Part shown: positions 53,862-64,000 of the stretch, piece after piece
Layout of the letters: each line of letters starts with the position of its first letter
Numbering within the stretch: the stretch's first letter is position 1
From: Spirosoma sp. 48-14
GTDB taxonomy: Bacteria; Bacteroidota; Bacteroidia; Cytophagales; Spirosomataceae
DNA: 64,000 nucleotides
Assembly (NCBI RefSeq): GCF_001898575.1
Contig: NZ_MKUD01000058.1
Coordinates: 1-64,000 of the forward strand
Direction of reading: 5' to 3'
Made by a program: the position numbers and the translations under genes
The notes under the pieces: model-generated
Told to the model about the DNA's origin: nothing
Database searches by the model: none
The model's input: the letters and a program-made list of their open reading frames with translations, nothing else

Positions 53862-55307
53862 TTACAGGCTGTCTTTTATGGCTTTAAGCTGTTCGGCTTC
53901 GGGGCTTTTTTTGTAGAGTGTGTCCAGCGGATAGCAGCCCGAAATAAGGCCGTTACGCGGGGCGGTGGTACAGTCGGAGAATGTGCGGCAAATATGATTT
54001 CGGACCAACGACCGGCCCGCCAGCATGTCGGCAGGCATAGTCGGATACGATAACACCATTCGCCCGAATCCGATGCTATCGGCCATATTGTGCCGCAACA
54101 CATACTGCGCCACGTTGGGCAACCACTCCTGCAAATAGGAATAACCGGAGCCGATAATCACTAATTCTGGGAAAGCCTGTTTCAGTTCATGGGTTACGTC
54201 GATTTGCCGTTTTACACCCAGCAGCGGGTCTTCGGGCGGTAAATAACCATCAGAAGGAGGAAACAAAGCAGGGCGCATCAGATGCGGATTATAATACGGA
54301 CTTCCTCCAGTAATGCACACCAGTTGCACACCGAGCGATTCGGCCAGTGCCAGAAAAGCTTTGGTTTCGGTCAGGTCAGGGCCCAGACCATCGGCTGTAC
54401 CACCAAACGCAAATGGATACTCTTCGGCCGATTCGGGAATACCTGTACCCGTTGGCCCTTTTTTGAACGGCAGCATATCGAAAGCACTCAACCGGATACC
54501 GATTTCCAGACCCGGTGCCGCCTGCCGAATACCTGCCACAATGTTTCGCAAATAGCGCGTTCGATTGTCAAAAGAACCACCATACCGCCCCTCGCGACTG
54601 ACCGCACTCAGGAACTCATGGCCCAAATAACCATGGCAGTGTTTGATATCAACAAAGTCGAAGCCCGCTTTTTGGGCCAGTACAGCCGCTGCAATGTATT
54701 GTTCGATGATCTGGTCAATAGCTTCGTCGGTCAGTACTGGATAATCGGGCGTCATCCCGAACTTACTGTTCAGAAATGGGTGGCTATACAGAATCTTCGA
54801 CTCAAAGGCTTTGTGGCTTTTTGGTTTGCAGAATCGCCCGGAATGCGTCAGTTGCAGGCCAATTAGCAGATCGTCGGTGTTTCCAAAGGCTTCGGTATGG
54901 TCCTTAAGGAGCTGTTGACGCAAATCGACAAAGTCCGAAAACGTTTCGGTGTTCAGCACCAGTTGATTCGGATTGGCTTTTCCAGCATGACAGACCGCTA
55001 CGGCTTCACAACCAAACAGTAATTTAGCACCGCTGATGGCAAATTTCTTCCAGCGATTTCGGGTAAAATCGGTAGGTCGCCCGTCCGTTGTTCCATCCCA
55101 GCCTTCCATCGGTAAAATGCACAGGCTATTACCAATCGTTTTGCCCGACTTTAAGTGAATCGGCCGATTGAATGGACTTTCAGCAGGCGGTAAAAGCGTA
55201 TCGTCGAATGGTAACGCAATGTGATTCTTGTCCAGGTAGTTATGCAGGTCAGCAGCCGTTTTTAGCTGGGCCATGCGCGGGTAGGCGGGTTTATATTTCT
55301 CACTCAT
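53862..55307 (-). CDS. NADH:flavin oxidoreductase (old yellow enzyme family)
   Basis: 481 residues, TIM-barrel FMN reductase. Motifs: [13 protein letters not shown] near the start, [27 protein letters not shown] with the family His pair around 230, [12 protein letters not shown], and a C-terminal [11 protein letters not shown]. These match the OYE/2,4-dienoyl-CoA reductase-like group that reduces C=C bonds of enals, enones or unsaturated sugar acids. It sits 11 bp after GH88 on the same strand, so the two are almost certainly coexpressed. It may reduce the unsaturated uronate released by GH88; this is inference only. Confidence 0.88.
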   Translation of the reverse strand: MSEKYKPAYPRMAQLKTAADLHNYLDKNHIALPFDDTLLPPAESPFNRPIHLKSGKTIGNSLCILPMEGWDGTTDGRPTDFTRNRWKKFAISGAKLLFGCEAVAVCHAGKANPNQLVLNTETFSDFVDLRQQLLKDHTEAFGNTDDLLIGLQLTHSGRFCKPKSHKAFESKILYSHPFLNSKFGMTPDYPVLTDEAIDQIIEQYIAAAVLAQKAGFDFVDIKHCHGYLGHEFLSAVSREGRYGGSFDNRTRYLRNIVAGIRQAAPGLEIGIRLSAFDMLPFKKGPTGTGIPESAEEYPFAFGGTADGLGPDLTETKAFLALAESLGVQLVCITGGSPYYNPHLMRPALFPPSDGYLPPEDPLLGVKRQIDVTHELKQAFPELVIIGSGYSYLQEWLPNVAQYVLRHNMADSIGFGRMVLSYPTMPADMLAGRSLVRNHICRTFSDCTTAPRNGLISGCYPLDTLYKKSPEAEQLKAIKDSL

Positions 55308-55318
55308 GGGCAGAGCAA

Positions 55319-56698
55319 TCAGGCGATGCTGTTAAAGAAGGTATAGTACGGTTCGTTACGGATAATGCGTTGTACATATAGGGCAACTTCGCGGATGTGA
55401 TAATCGCCCCACATGCTCGATTCTCCATTGGCAATTTTACTGCCGGGCGGCACATAGTCCCAGCCATTGGGCTGGTGATAGATCGAATGAAGCAACAAGC
55501 CCTGATGGGATGGATGGGTGCTTAAATACGGTTCGTCAAGTAGTGTGTTGAGCGTTGTCAAGCCAGCCTGATAGTAGCGTTTACCAGCTTCTTCATTACC
55601 CTTTTGTGTTAGATAGTTACCCAAACGCAATAAGCCCTGGGCTCCAATGGCGGCTGCCGTGCTATCGACCGGCTCATAGTCGTTATAGGGATCTGCCGGG
55701 CGGTTAAGGTAATCGCCCAGACGATGGAGATTAGGCGCTCCGGTGTCCCAATAGGGAATGCCGTCGGTAGGCGTGTTTTCAATAAAAAAATCGCAGGTAG
55801 CCGCTGCCGCTTTCAGCATATAGGCTTCGATAGTCGCTCGTCCGCCAAAAGGCTCTAATTCAGCATCGTTGCGGGTAGCAAGCCATTCCAGCTCTTCAGC
55901 AAAGCCACACATAGCCCAGGCCAATCCACGCGTCCAGGTCGTAAAGCCGGAATAACCCTGCTGGGAATTGGGGCAGCGGAAATTCCCATCTTTCACGTTG
56001 AATACACTTTCATGAGCCGTACGACCCCATACGTCGTATGAATCGCGCCCTTCACCGTAAAATACCGAATAATCGGCGGTGGCTTTTATGTGCTGTAAGG
56101 CTCGTTCCAGCAAGCTGATTTTCACATCGCCCTCCCCCTGAAACACATGACCAAGCGCATGGCTCAGGACCAGCGCCCGACAGGAACGAATGGTATCGAC
56201 AAATAGTGAATGGGGGCCATTGAATGAACTGATAAAACCACCGTTTTTAACGGTAGTCCACCGACTGGCCTGAACAGCACCGGAGATTTTCAGGGCTAAC
56301 TCATAAAAATTCTTTTCCCACTCGTTGTGCGGAATCCGGCCTTCCTGCATGAGTCGCAGCAAGTTACCGTAGGTGCTGACGTTATTGAACCCATGGTCAT
56401 GCACACCAATATGACTAATGTGCGGAGCCATTACACTAAGGGTTTTCTGACGACCTATTTCCAGAAAATCAGTATCGTTGGTGGCATCGAACTGTAGAAT
56501 GGCCGAGCCAAACTGAAAACCCTGTGTCCACTCAGTCCAGCCGCGTGTTGTGTATTTACCCGCCCAGGTGAAAACTGGAGAGCCTTTCGAAACGTCGTAT
56601 TCCGCTTCAATCAGGCGTATTTTCTGGCCTGATAGTTCCCAGAATCGGTCAAGTTTTGCACTAAGGTCGGTGGGTTGTAGGGAATAATTAATCTGCAT
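55319..56698 (-). CDS. GH88 unsaturated glucuronyl hydrolase-like protein
   Basis: 459 residues with the (alpha/alpha)6 barrel of GH88 enzymes. The catalytic and binding Asp pair match unsaturated glucuronyl hydrolase: Asp101 in HDHGFNN and Asp168 in FVDTIRSC. Aromatic-rich motifs [20 protein letters not shown] and [14 protein letters not shown] are typical. It removes a 4,5-unsaturated uronate from oligosaccharides left by a polysaccharide lyase. No signal peptide is visible, so it acts in the cytoplasm on imported oligosaccharides. It heads a minus-strand cluster with an OYE reductase, SDR, Gfo/Idh and MFS. No lyase is encoded nearby. Confidence 0.9.
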   Translation of the reverse strand: MQINYSLQPTDLSAKLDRFWELSGQKIRLIEAEYDVSKGSPVFTWAGKYTTRGWTEWTQGFQFGSAILQFDATNDTDFLEIGRQKTLSVMAPHISHIGVHDHGFNNVSTYGNLLRLMQEGRIPHNEWEKNFYELALKISGAVQASRWTTVKNGGFISSFNGPHSLFVDTIRSCRALVLSHALGHVFQGEGDVKISLLERALQHIKATADYSVFYGEGRDSYDVWGRTAHESVFNVKDGNFRCPNSQQGYSGFTTWTRGLAWAMCGFAEELEWLATRNDAELEPFGGRATIEAYMLKAAAATCDFFIENTPTDGIPYWDTGAPNLHRLGDYLNRPADPYNDYEPVDSTAAAIGAQGLLRLGNYLTQKGNEEAGKRYYQAGLTTLNTLLDEPYLSTHPSHQGLLLHSIYHQPNGWDYVPPGSKIANGESSMWGDYHIREVALYVQRIIRNEPYYTFFNSIA

Positions 56699-56778
56699 AC
56701 AGTAAGGGAAACGAGGAGATTTCCGGTTTCCTTACTTAAAGAGCAGTTGATAGGACTACTACTTTATAATTAACAATA

Positions 56779-56842
56779 GACCACGGATTTTTATGATGAG
56801 AAAGATTTACGCAGATCTTAGTCATCATAAAAACCCGTGGTC
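56779..56842. repeat. 21-bp inverted repeat, same family as 20585-20666
   Basis: Arms 56779-56799 and 56822-56842 pair with one wobble. The right-hand part, about 56807-56829 (gatttacgcagatcttagtc...), is nearly identical to the repeat at 20.6 kb although the outer arms differ, so two elements share a core but not their ends. It lies 48 bp after the gpmI stop in the 192-bp gap before the GH88 gene. Confidence 0.85.
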
Positions 56843-56890
56843 CACACTTGGTAGGCTCAAAGCCGCTGTCTGTTTGGTTAGACGCGACTT

Positions 56891-58468
56891 TTACGCCTTG
56901 ATCAAACTCACTCCACCCATTTCAGCCGGTTGCGGAATGCCCATCAATTGGAGAATGGTGGGGGCAATGTCGGCCAGTTTACCATCTTTCAGTTCAGGAT
57001 GATAGTCTTTATCGACCAGAATACAGGGAACCAGGTTGGTTGTATGCGCAGTATTAGGCGTACCGTCGTCGTTAACCATGTACTCGGCATTACCGTGGTC
57101 GGCAATGATGATCGTGGTGTAGCCATGGGCAAGGGCCGCTTCCGTAACAGCCTGGGCACAAGCATCGGCCGTTTCGGCAGCCTTCACAACAGCGGAGAAT
57201 ACACCCGTATGCCCAACCATGTCGGTATTGGCAAAGTTGAGACAAATGAAGTCCGTTTCTTCTTTCTCCAGTTCAGGAATGATGGCGTTCCGAATATCGT
57301 AAGCGGCCATTTCCGGAATCTGATCGTAGGTTTTTACCGGAATAGTAATCTGTACACCCCGATCGTCCAGAATCGTCATTTCCTTAGGCGACGGGCATAG
57401 TAGCCGTTTTTCGCCCGCGAAAGGTTCTTCGCGCCCACCCGAGAAAAAGAATGTAACGTGCGGATACTTCTCGGTTTCGGCAATACGAATCTGCTTCCGA
57501 CCTGCATCAGCAACTACCTCACCCAACGTTTTCGACAGGTTATCTTTATCAAAAATCACCTTGACATCCATAAACTCGCTGTCGTAATTGGTCATGGTGA
57601 TGTAGTACAGCGGCAGTTTTTTCATGCCCTGCTCCGGAAAGTCTTTTTGCGTGAGTGCCTGCGTAATTTCCCGGCCACGGTCGGTGCGGAAATTGAAACA
57701 AAGGACCACATCCCCTTCTTCGATAACGGCTACCGGCGAACCATCTGGTTGAGATACAATAATCGGTTTGATAAACTCATCGGTGACGTCGGCATCATAC
57801 GACTCCTGCAATGCTTTGGTGACGTCCGAAGCGGCTACTTTGGCGCCAACACCGTGTACCATCGCATCGTAAGCAACCTTTACCCGCTCCCAGCGGTTAT
57901 CGCGGTCCATCGCGTAGTATCGCCCGACAACACTGGCGATCTGGCCCGTCGTTGCCGTCATATGAGCCTGCACATCGGAGATATACCCAATCCCGCCTTT
58001 CGGATCGGTATCGCGTCCGTCAGTAAAGGCATGAACAAACACCTTCGTCAGATCGTGGGCATGGGCGATAGACAATAATCCTTTGAGGTGATCGACGTGC
58101 GCATGAACGCCCCCATCCGAAACAAGCCCGATGAAATGCACCTGCTTATTGTTGGCTTTGGCATACGTCAGCGCATCGACCAGAACCGGCTCAGTATCAA
58201 GCGTATGTTCATCAACCGCCTTATTAACTTTTACCAGATCCTGATATACCACCCGACCTGCACCGAGGTTCATGTGACCCACTTCCGAATTACCCATCTG
58301 ACCGGCAGGCAATCCAACCGCCAGCCCCGACGCTTCGAGTGTGCTATGCGGATATTTAGGATATAGTGAATTGATAAACGGCGTATGTGCGGCTTCGATA
58401 GCCGACACTTCGCGCTTCAGCGGAATACCCCATCCATCGAGAATGATGAGAATGACTTTTTTTTCCAT
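56891..58468 (-). CDS. gpmI: 2,3-bisphosphoglycerate-independent phosphoglycerate mutase
   Basis: 525 residues, manganese-dependent iPGM. It interconverts 3- and 2-phosphoglycerate in glycolysis. First metal Asp11 in IILDGWG; the phosphorylated Ser61 in MGNSEVGHMNLGAGR; a second metal cluster later in NFANTDMVGHTG and IADHGNAEYM. Length and motif order are standard. It opens a minus-strand group with an LMW phosphatase, an FtsB-like protein and enolase, so gpmI and eno, two consecutive glycolytic steps, lie close together, an arrangement that could help joint regulation. An inverted repeat at 58474-58567 separates it from the phosphatase. Confidence 0.96.
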   Translation of the reverse strand: MEKKVILIILDGWGIPLKREVSAIEAAHTPFINSLYPKYPHSTLEASGLAVGLPAGQMGNSEVGHMNLGAGRVVYQDLVKVNKAVDEHTLDTEPVLVDALTYAKANNKQVHFIGLVSDGGVHAHVDHLKGLLSIAHAHDLTKVFVHAFTDGRDTDPKGGIGYISDVQAHMTATTGQIASVVGRYYAMDRDNRWERVKVAYDAMVHGVGAKVAASDVTKALQESYDADVTDEFIKPIIVSQPDGSPVAVIEEGDVVLCFNFRTDRGREITQALTQKDFPEQGMKKLPLYYITMTNYDSEFMDVKVIFDKDNLSKTLGEVVADAGRKQIRIAETEKYPHVTFFFSGGREEPFAGEKRLLCPSPKEMTILDDRGVQITIPVKTYDQIPEMAAYDIRNAIIPELEKEETDFICLNFANTDMVGHTGVFSAVVKAAETADACAQAVTEAALAHGYTTIIIADHGNAEYMVNDDGTPNTAHTTNLVPCILVDKDYHPELKDGKLADIAPTILQLMGIPQPAEMGGVSLIKA

Positions 58469-58473
58469 TTTTT

Positions 58474-58567
58474 AATGAGTGAAAGAGCAAAAGAGTGAAA
58501 GAGCGAAAGGGTGAAATGCAGGTATAGGCTATTTTCACTCTTTCGCTCTTTCACTCTTTCGCTCATT
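58474..58567. repeat. imperfect inverted repeat made of gaaagag/ctctttc motifs
   Basis: Left arm 58474-58517 and right arm 58531-58567 carry repeated gtgaaagagc and gctctttcac units that pair, with a few inserts. The right arm encodes the last nine or ten residues of the downstream phosphatase (ERKSERAKE), so the element runs into a coding region. Confidence 0.75.
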
Positions 58568-59053
58568 AAGATTATGCTGTTGAATTAAATACGTAAGCAA
58601 TTGTCGGCAGCAGCGCAGGCAAATCTGATACACCTCTTCGAAAACCTCAGGGCCTTCGTAATAGGGGTCCGGTACATCGGGATCGTTACTGACATCGGGA
58701 TCGAATTCGCGCAATAGAAAGATCGTGTCAGTTGTATGCAGGCCGGTACTGCGGTAATTCAGCTTTTCGATGGTTTCGAGGTTTTTCTCGTCCATCGCTA
58801 CAAAGTAGTTGAACTGCGCCAGGTCGTCGCCCGTCAGGCGACGGGCGCGGTGCGTAAGTGTGAGCCCGTGTTCGAGCGCATTCTCACGTGTTCGCAGGTC
58901 GGGCAACTGGCCAATATGATAGGATGATGTACCGGCCGAATCACAACTGATGTATTTTTCAAGCCCTTCTTCGGAGAGGAGCTGTCTGAATACCCCCTCC
59001 GCCACCGGCGACCGGCAGATGTTGCCTAAACAAACAAAGAGAACGGAGATCAT
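58535..59053 (-). CDS. low-molecular-weight protein tyrosine phosphatase
   Basis: 172 residues. Phosphatase loop FVCLGNICRSP at 6-16 with nucleophile Cys8 and the Arg14 of the P-loop. The acid DPD in the later loop SNDPDVPDPYYEG supplies the general acid. This small cytosolic phosphatase dephosphorylates protein tyrosine or arginine. The start ATG at 59053 gives the usual MISVLFVC N-terminus. The last residues, rich in charged Arg-Lys-Ser-Glu, come from the inverted repeat at 58531-58567 and are probably not conserved. It sits between gpmI and an FtsB-like gene. Confidence 0.92.
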   Translation of the reverse strand: MISVLFVCLGNICRSPVAEGVFRQLLSEEGLEKYISCDSAGTSSYHIGQLPDLRTRENALEHGLTLTHRARRLTGDDLAQFNYFVAMDEKNLETIEKLNYRSTGLHTTDTIFLLREFDPDVSNDPDVPDPYYEGPEVFEEVYQICLRCCRQLLTYLIQQHNLNERKSERAKE

Positions 59054-59060
59054 ACTGTAA

Positions 59061-59135
59061 AATGGATAATGCAAAATGAATGATGAATGGACAGCGAACC
59101 GCTCATTTTACAGTATTCATTTTGCATTGTCCATT
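59061..59135. repeat. inverted repeat upstream of the phosphatase
   Basis: Left arm 59061-59081 (aatggataatgcaaaatgaa...) and right arm 59115-59135 pair with one wobble. It belongs to the aatgataat motif class shared with 39599-39666 and 59450-59524. It overlaps the last bases of the FtsB-like gene. Confidence 0.8.
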
Positions 59136-59445
59136 ACTTTTCAAGGGGTTCATTGTTCTCGTCCACGATGACGAACACGTCCTCGCCGGGTTTCTTCATC
59201 AGGTATTTCTCCCGGGCAAATTTTTCCCGAAGCTGATCATTTCCCAACAACTCCCGCCGTTCGGTTCGAACCGCTTCGATTTTCTCCTGATAAAACCGAA
59301 CGTCCTCTTCCAGCACGTGGAGTTTCCACCAGTTTCGAATTTGCGTAGGTAAATCGTTGGCGTCGAAAAAGACCATCCATGCCAAAAGACCTACGCCCGT
59401 GGCAACGTAGAAATTACGAAAGTAGCGGAGGAGACGATTTAGCAT
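59134..59445 (-). CDS. septum formation initiator-like protein (FtsB/DivIC type)
   Basis: 103 residues. One membrane segment at about 13-27 (VATGVGLLAWMVFF) is followed by a coiled-coil stretch at about 45-75 (VRFYQEKIEAVRTERRELLG) and then a short C-terminal segment (REKYLMKKPGEDVFVI) typical of FtsB/DivIC, which help assemble the division septum. It is anchored to the inner membrane with the coil in the periplasm. The ATG at 59445 was chosen; the frame extends upstream through an inverted repeat without family support. It lies directly downstream of eno, so it is probably cotranscribed with enolase as in many Bacteroidota. Confidence 0.85.
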   Translation of the reverse strand: MLNRLLRYFRNFYVATGVGLLAWMVFFDANDLPTQIRNWWKLHVLEEDVRFYQEKIEAVRTERRELLGNDQLREKFAREKYLMKKPGEDVFVIVDENNEPLEK

Positions 59446-59449
59446 GTCA

Positions 59450-59522
59450 AATGGATAATGGATAATGGATAATGAACGGAGCAACAGCCAGCCATTGTTC
59501 ATTACCCATTATTCATTTTTCA

Positions 59523-59524
<2 letters not shown>
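59450..59524. repeat. repeat of aatggat/attat motifs between the FtsB-like gene and eno
   Basis: Tandem aatggataatggataatgg copies (59450-59475) face imperfect reverse complements at 59492-59524. The right side touches the eno stop codon. Motif and composition match the repeats at 39.6 and 59.1 kb. Confidence 0.7.
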
Positions 59525-60821
<1,297 letters not shown>

Positions 60822-61077
60822 TTAACAACAAAATAGCTATCGGTCCGGCGATTCGGTAATCCGGCAGGCCGGTTTATCTGATTTGACGCACAGGCGCTTA
60901 GGCTTATGCACAAATCGAGCACAAAGTAACGAAATAGAGGGCAAAACTTCAGAACCAGAATCGGATTGGTTTGTTACTTAATGAATAATTGATGGTCTTT
61001 ATAGTCCTGAAACAGAAGTTATCAGAAATTTTTGTCTATTTGTGCCCTCACAAGTACCACCAAACTAACCAGATCCT

Positions 61078-61563
61078 ATGCGCGGGTTATTGTATTTTCT
61101 CCTGTTTTTATTAGTTGTATTTGGCGTGCTCTATGCCCTGACCGGATGGAGTTATAGCGACGGCGAACGGGCCGGAACCGTCTCGAAATTCAGTCGGCGA
61201 GGTTTCATCTTTAAAACCTATGAAGGCGTTTTGAACGTTGGCGGATTTTCCGGCGAAACGGGTTCGCTGACCCCACAATATTTTGATTTCTCAGTAAAAG
61301 ATGAAGACGTAGCCAAGCAGATTACCGATGCCGTAAAAACGGGTCAGCGTGTGACGCTTCACTATGAAGAAAAGATCCTGAAATTCCCCTGGAATGGCGA
61401 AACCAAGTACTACATCACAGGGGTAGAAATAGTAGGACCACCCATGCGTCCATACGGCGATACGTCTGCGTATCCGGGTTATCAGCCGGGCCAGACACAA
61501 CCGCAACCAGGACAGCCGCAAGCTGCCACGCAAGCGCCTGCAACATCCGACTCTATTCGCTAG
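61078..61563 (+). CDS. membrane-anchored protein of an uncharacterised Bacteroidota family, 161 aa
   Basis: One membrane segment at residues 4-24 (LLYFLLFLLVVFGVLYALTGW) is followed by YSDGERAGTVSKFSRRGFIFKTYEG, the signature of a small conserved Bacteroidota family often mislabelled 6-phosphogluconate dehydrogenase. There is no NADP-binding motif, so that label does not fit. Residues 80-115 hold beta-type strands (VTLHYEEKILKFPW), and the last 40 residues are Pro/Gln-rich and disordered. The role is not known. It ends with its own terminator at 61581. The 274-bp region upstream is shared with the divergent enolase gene and shows no other clear feature. Confidence 0.75.
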   Translation: MRGLLYFLLFLLVVFGVLYALTGWSYSDGERAGTVSKFSRRGFIFKTYEGVLNVGGFSGETGSLTPQYFDFSVKDEDVAKQITDAVKTGQRVTLHYEEKILKFPWNGETKYYITGVEIVGPPMRPYGDTSAYPGYQPGQTQPQPGQPQAATQAPATSDSIR

Positions 61564-61580
61564 TAGTTATCAATATATCA

Positions 61581-61621
61581 GCCAGCTAATTGCTTAATTA
61601 TGTAGCAATTAGCTGGCTTTT
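61581..61621 (+). terminator. intrinsic terminator after the 161-aa protein gene
   Basis: gccagctaattgct (61581-61594) pairs exactly with agcaattagctggc (61604-61617), followed by TTTT. It is 18 bases after the stop codon. Confidence 0.9.
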
Positions 61622-61682
61622 ACATCATTACTATACTCCTAAAAACCCTCGGATAAAAAGCCCCAACTATTTTCGAAAACCG

Positions 61683-61714
61683 TTTGGTAATCCGGCCATT
61701 TTTGGGTAATTTTA
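61683..61714 (+). promoter_or_regulatory. candidate recA promoter
   Basis: TTTG (61683-61686) and TAATTTTA (61707-61714) are 20 bases apart, close to the Bacteroidota -33/-7 pattern with one mismatch in the -7 box. The start codon is at 61738. I saw no clear LexA-type palindrome around it. Confidence 0.5.
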
Positions 61715-61737
61715 TCTGTTTAAACAACCAGCTTAAC

Positions 61738-62832
61738 ATGGCAAAATCAGACATGGCGCAAGCCACAGCATCTGCTAATGACAGTAAACTAAAAGCCCTT
61801 CAAACCACCATTGAAAAACTGGACAAAGCCTTCGGCAAAGGTACCGTAATGCGCCTGAGCGAAAGCAAAGTTGTTGATGTTCCAGTTATTTCAACCGGCT
61901 CCTTAGGTCTCGATCTGGCTCTCGGTATCGGAGGTATGCCACGTGGCCGTATCGTTGAAATTTATGGGCCAGAATCATCTGGTAAAACCACGCTGACGAT
62001 GCACTGCATCGCTGAAGCACAAAAAACGGGGGGCCTTGCTGCCTTCATCGATGCCGAACACGCATTCGACCGTGTGTATGCAGAGAAACTAGGTATCGAC
62101 ACCAAAAATCTGCTGATCTCACAACCCGATAATGGCGAACAAGCCCTCGAAATTGCCGAACACCTGATTAGTTCAGGCGCTATTGATATCTGCGTTATCG
62201 ACTCCGTTGCCGCACTGGTTCCTAAAGCCGAAATCGAAGGCGAAATGGGCGAAAGCAAAATGGGTCTTCAGGCTCGTCTGATGTCGCAGGCGTTGCGGAA
62301 ACTGACGGGTACTATCAATAAAACGGGCTGCTGCTGCATATTCATTAACCAGTTGCGCGAAAAAATCGGGGTGATGTTCGGTAACCCCGAAACAACCACG
62401 GGTGGTAACGCGCTGAAATTCTATTCGTCGGTTCGTCTGGACATCCGTCGGATTGGTCAGATCAAAGAAGGAGCCGATAATGTAGTAGGGAACCGCACCA
62501 AAGTGAAGGTGGTCAAAAACAAACTGGCCGCACCGTTCAAAGTTGTTGAATTCGACATTATGTACGGTCAGGGTATCTCGAAAGTTGGTGAAGTACTCGA
62601 TTTGGCGGTTGAAATGGAGATCGTTAAAAAATCGGGTTCGTGGTTCTCATACGGAACCAACCGTCTGGCGCAAGGACGCGATGCCGTAAAAGAACTATTG
62701 CTCGACAATCCTGAGCTGATGGCAGAACTGGAAGGTAAAATCCGGGCGAAAATTGCCGAAGATCAGGATGCTCTGCTTGATCCTGTTCTTGAAGGCACCG
62801 ATGCCGACGACGAAGGGTTGCTTGACGACTAA
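61738..62832 (+). CDS. recA: recombinase A
   Basis: 364 residues. RecA drives homologous strand exchange and the SOS response. Walker [12 protein letters not shown]; Walker B-type [15 protein letters not shown]; the L2-loop and filament region at [21 protein letters not shown]; and [19 protein letters not shown]. The N-terminal MAKSDMAQA and the C-terminal acidic tail ([10 protein letters not shown]) are typical. The ATG at 61738 was chosen because the longer upstream frame covers the promoter. It has a two-way terminator at 62850. Confidence 0.97.
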   Translation: MAKSDMAQATASANDSKLKALQTTIEKLDKAFGKGTVMRLSESKVVDVPVISTGSLGLDLALGIGGMPRGRIVEIYGPESSGKTTLTMHCIAEAQKTGGLAAFIDAEHAFDRVYAEKLGIDTKNLLISQPDNGEQALEIAEHLISSGAIDICVIDSVAALVPKAEIEGEMGESKMGLQARLMSQALRKLTGTINKTGCCCIFINQLREKIGVMFGNPETTTGGNALKFYSSVRLDIRRIGQIKEGADNVVGNRTKVKVVKNKLAAPFKVVEFDIMYGQGISKVGEVLDLAVEMEIVKKSGSWFSYGTNRLAQGRDAVKELLLDNPELMAELEGKIRAKIAEDQDALLDPVLEGTDADDEGLLDD

Positions 62833-62849
62833 TGCATACACGTTTAATG

Positions 62850-62882
62850 AAAAAGGGCAGGATTTGTTTCCTGCCCTTTTTC
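62850..62882. terminator. bidirectional terminator between recA and a lipoprotein gene
   Basis: A 13-bp stem (aaaaagggcagga with its exact reverse complement) has a six-base loop and A and T runs on both sides, so it can serve recA on the plus strand and the convergent lipoprotein gene on the minus strand. It touches the lipoprotein stop codon. Confidence 0.92.
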
Positions 62883-63459
62883 ATTTGGTATAGGTTCCGT
62901 TACTGTATTTTAGCTTGGTCAGGAACTTAATATTTTTGAATAAGAGCGGATTCGGAGCTGCTGCATTCTGCACCTGATCAGGTATCATTCTAACATTAGC
63001 AGTACCTTTGATTTCACCGGAAACCTCATCGAACGACTGAATTGTCAATTGGGTTTCGGAACCAATCACAGGCTTATAGGTCCCCCAGGGTAGTTTATTG
63101 CTTAAGGTTGTGAATGTACAACCAATACTATCGGTTCCGCAATACAGCGTTCGGTAGTCTACTTTGAATTTCGTTAATGAACCTGGCTTTTTCGGGATAT
63201 TAAATAGGGTCAGGGTTGCTAGTTTTTCGCCATTATCAGCGAATTCAGTAATGGTGATGTCGAAGGCATAGGCAGTACATGGCACTCTTGATGCCGCAGA
63301 AATTCGTGCATTGCTTAACTCGTCTCCATGTCGTGTCCCTGTGACAACCCCCCAGTAATTTGTTGAATAAAGACCAGGAATAGGAATAGAAGTTAATTCA
63401 GTAGTACAGCCTAGCGGCACTAAAGCTAAGAGTAAAATAACTTTTGGTACAATACCCAT
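62881..63459 (-). CDS. lipoprotein of unknown function, 192 aa
   Basis: Lipoprotein signal with lipobox PLGC (Cys18). The mature part shows beta-strand-rich sequence (YAFDITITEFADNGEKLATLTLFNI, TQLTIQSFDEVSGEIKGTANVRM) and a Cys pair (YCGTDSIGCTF) that could form a disulfide. No family that I know is recognised. It is probably outer-membrane or periplasmic. It shares a two-way terminator with recA and stands alone between recA and gltA. Confidence 0.7.
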   Translation of the reverse strand: MGIVPKVILLLALVPLGCTTELTSIPIPGLYSTNYWGVVTGTRHGDELSNARISAASRVPCTAYAFDITITEFADNGEKLATLTLFNIPKKPGSLTKFKVDYRTLYCGTDSIGCTFTTLSNKLPWGTYKPVIGSETQLTIQSFDEVSGEIKGTANVRMIPDQVQNAAAPNPLLFKNIKFLTKLKYSNGTYTK

Positions 63460-63588
63460 CTGACTCGTTTACAATAGCATCATACGTGTCGTTAATGCTT
63501 TATTATCAAAAAGCGAGCCATTTAATACACATTATATACTGTATAGTACATTTAAATATTGCCAAACTCAACTTACTATGGGTATGAA

Positions 63589-63615
63589 AAAAGCTACCAT
63601 TTTGTGGTAGCTTTT
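63589..63615 (-). terminator. intrinsic terminator after gltA
   Basis: aaaagctacca pairs with tggtagctttt around a five-base loop. Read on the minus strand it ends in a T run, 25 bases after the gltA stop. Confidence 0.85.
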
Positions 63616-63640
63616 CAGGAAAATATAAATTAAGTATTCC

Positions 63641-64000
63641 TTATCGATTTTCCAGCGAAACAAACTCACGCAGGGTTGGTCCTGTATAAATCTGCCGGGG
63701 CCGACCGATAGGCTCTTTTTGCTCACGCATTTCTTTCCATTGGGCAATCCAGCCGGGCAGACGGCCTATGGCAAACATAACCGTAAACATATTGGTCGGA
63801 ATACCTAAAGCGCGGTAGATAATCCCCGAATAGAAATCTACATTGGGATATAGTTTACGCGACACGAAATAATCATCGTGCAGAGCAGCCTCTTCCAGCC
63901 CTTTCGCAATTTCCAGTACCGGATCGTTGATACCCAGCTTGGATAACACGTCATCAGCCGCTTTTTTGATAATCTTGGCGCGAGGGTCGAAGTTTTTGTA
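63641..64000 (-). CDS. gltA: citrate synthase (3' part; 5' end outside window)
   Basis: Only the last 119 or so residues are visible. They match the C-terminus of type II citrate synthase: the catalytic Asp in [36 protein letters not shown], and the end [15 protein letters not shown]. The enzyme condenses acetyl-CoA with oxaloacetate as the first TCA-cycle step. The frame is open to the window edge. Strand and position agree with the terminator at 63589. The window also holds sucA-sucB, so two TCA genes lie about 15 kb apart. Confidence 0.94.
   Translation of the reverse strand, partial: YKNFDPRAKIIKKAADDVLSKLGINDPVLEIAKGLEEAALHDDYFVSRKLYPNVDFYSGIIYRALGIPTNMFTVMFAIGRLPGWIAQWKEMREQKEPIGRPRQIYTGPTLREFVSLENR

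Noticed and set aside
59260-59290. ggttcgaaccg as the T-arm of a tRNA
   Set aside because: It lies in the coding region of the FtsB-like gene and no cloverleaf can be built around it.
61078-61563. 6-phosphogluconate dehydrogenase label for the 161-residue protein
   Set aside because: No dinucleotide-binding motif, wrong length and a membrane anchor; the label is a known mis-annotation of this family.

Overview
The window reads as chromosome of a Bacteroidota bacterium of the order Cytophagales, most like Spirosoma and relatives. I infer this from the mid-GC base composition, the TPR-transmembrane-LuxR regulator, the carboxypeptidase-like plug extension of the TonB-dependent receptor, Bacteroidota-type promoter boxes (TTTG, then TAnnTTTG close to the start codon), the many lipoproteins and Tat-exported enzymes, and the RecA, citrate synthase and enolase sequences. 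This is a reading of sequence character, not a database assignment. No rRNA, tRNA, CRISPR array, prophage or insertion sequence was seen.

Layout. 1-2276: an NB-ARC/TPR STAND ATPase, cut by the window edge. 2.4-11.6 kb: exported amino-acid and peptide enzymes (M28 and two S9 peptidases, a Tat-type class V aminotransferase) with small lipoproteins and two response-regulator-like proteins. 11.7-13.2 kb: a receiver-only protein overlapping a receiver-adenylate cyclase. 13.8-18.3 kb: a secreted protein of unknown function, RNase HII, a DUF4143-type ATPase whose start codon lies in a large palindrome, and a divergent NTF2-like/AraC pair. 18.4-21.9 kb: a beta-oxidation pair. 22.1-26.0 kb: a secreted Hint-domain protein, a flavin amine oxidase and an exported HisC-like aminotransferase.

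26.4-36.3 kb is a likely phosphate or phytate scavenging region: a Tat-exported metallophosphoesterase, an esterase-like phytase lipoprotein, a TPR-LuxR regulator, a TonB-dependent receptor, a beta-helix lipoprotein and a beta-propeller phytase lipoprotein. 36.4-44.3 kb holds a lysine-rich histone-like protein, a cytochrome c-PQQ dehydrogenase, a zinc alcohol dehydrogenase, a histidine kinase, and a nucleotide-transporter-like protein fused to HEAT repeats and a cyclic-nucleotide-binding domain, a possible target of cAMP made by the cyclase at 12 kb. 44.8-49.4 kb is sucA-sucB, preceded by a structured candidate ncRNA. 50.1-56.7 kb is a minus-strand sugar-acid cluster (MFS transporter, Gfo/Idh oxidoreductase, SDR, old-yellow-enzyme family, GH88). 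56.9-60.8 kb carries gpmI, a low-molecular-weight phosphatase, an FtsB/DivIC-like protein and enolase. The end holds recA, a lipoprotein and the 3' part of gltA.

A feature running through the whole window is a set of more than a dozen long intergenic inverted repeats with arms of about 13-34 bp. At least two share a common core (20.6 and 56.8 kb) and several others are rich in one simple motif. They sit mostly at gene ends or between co-directional genes.
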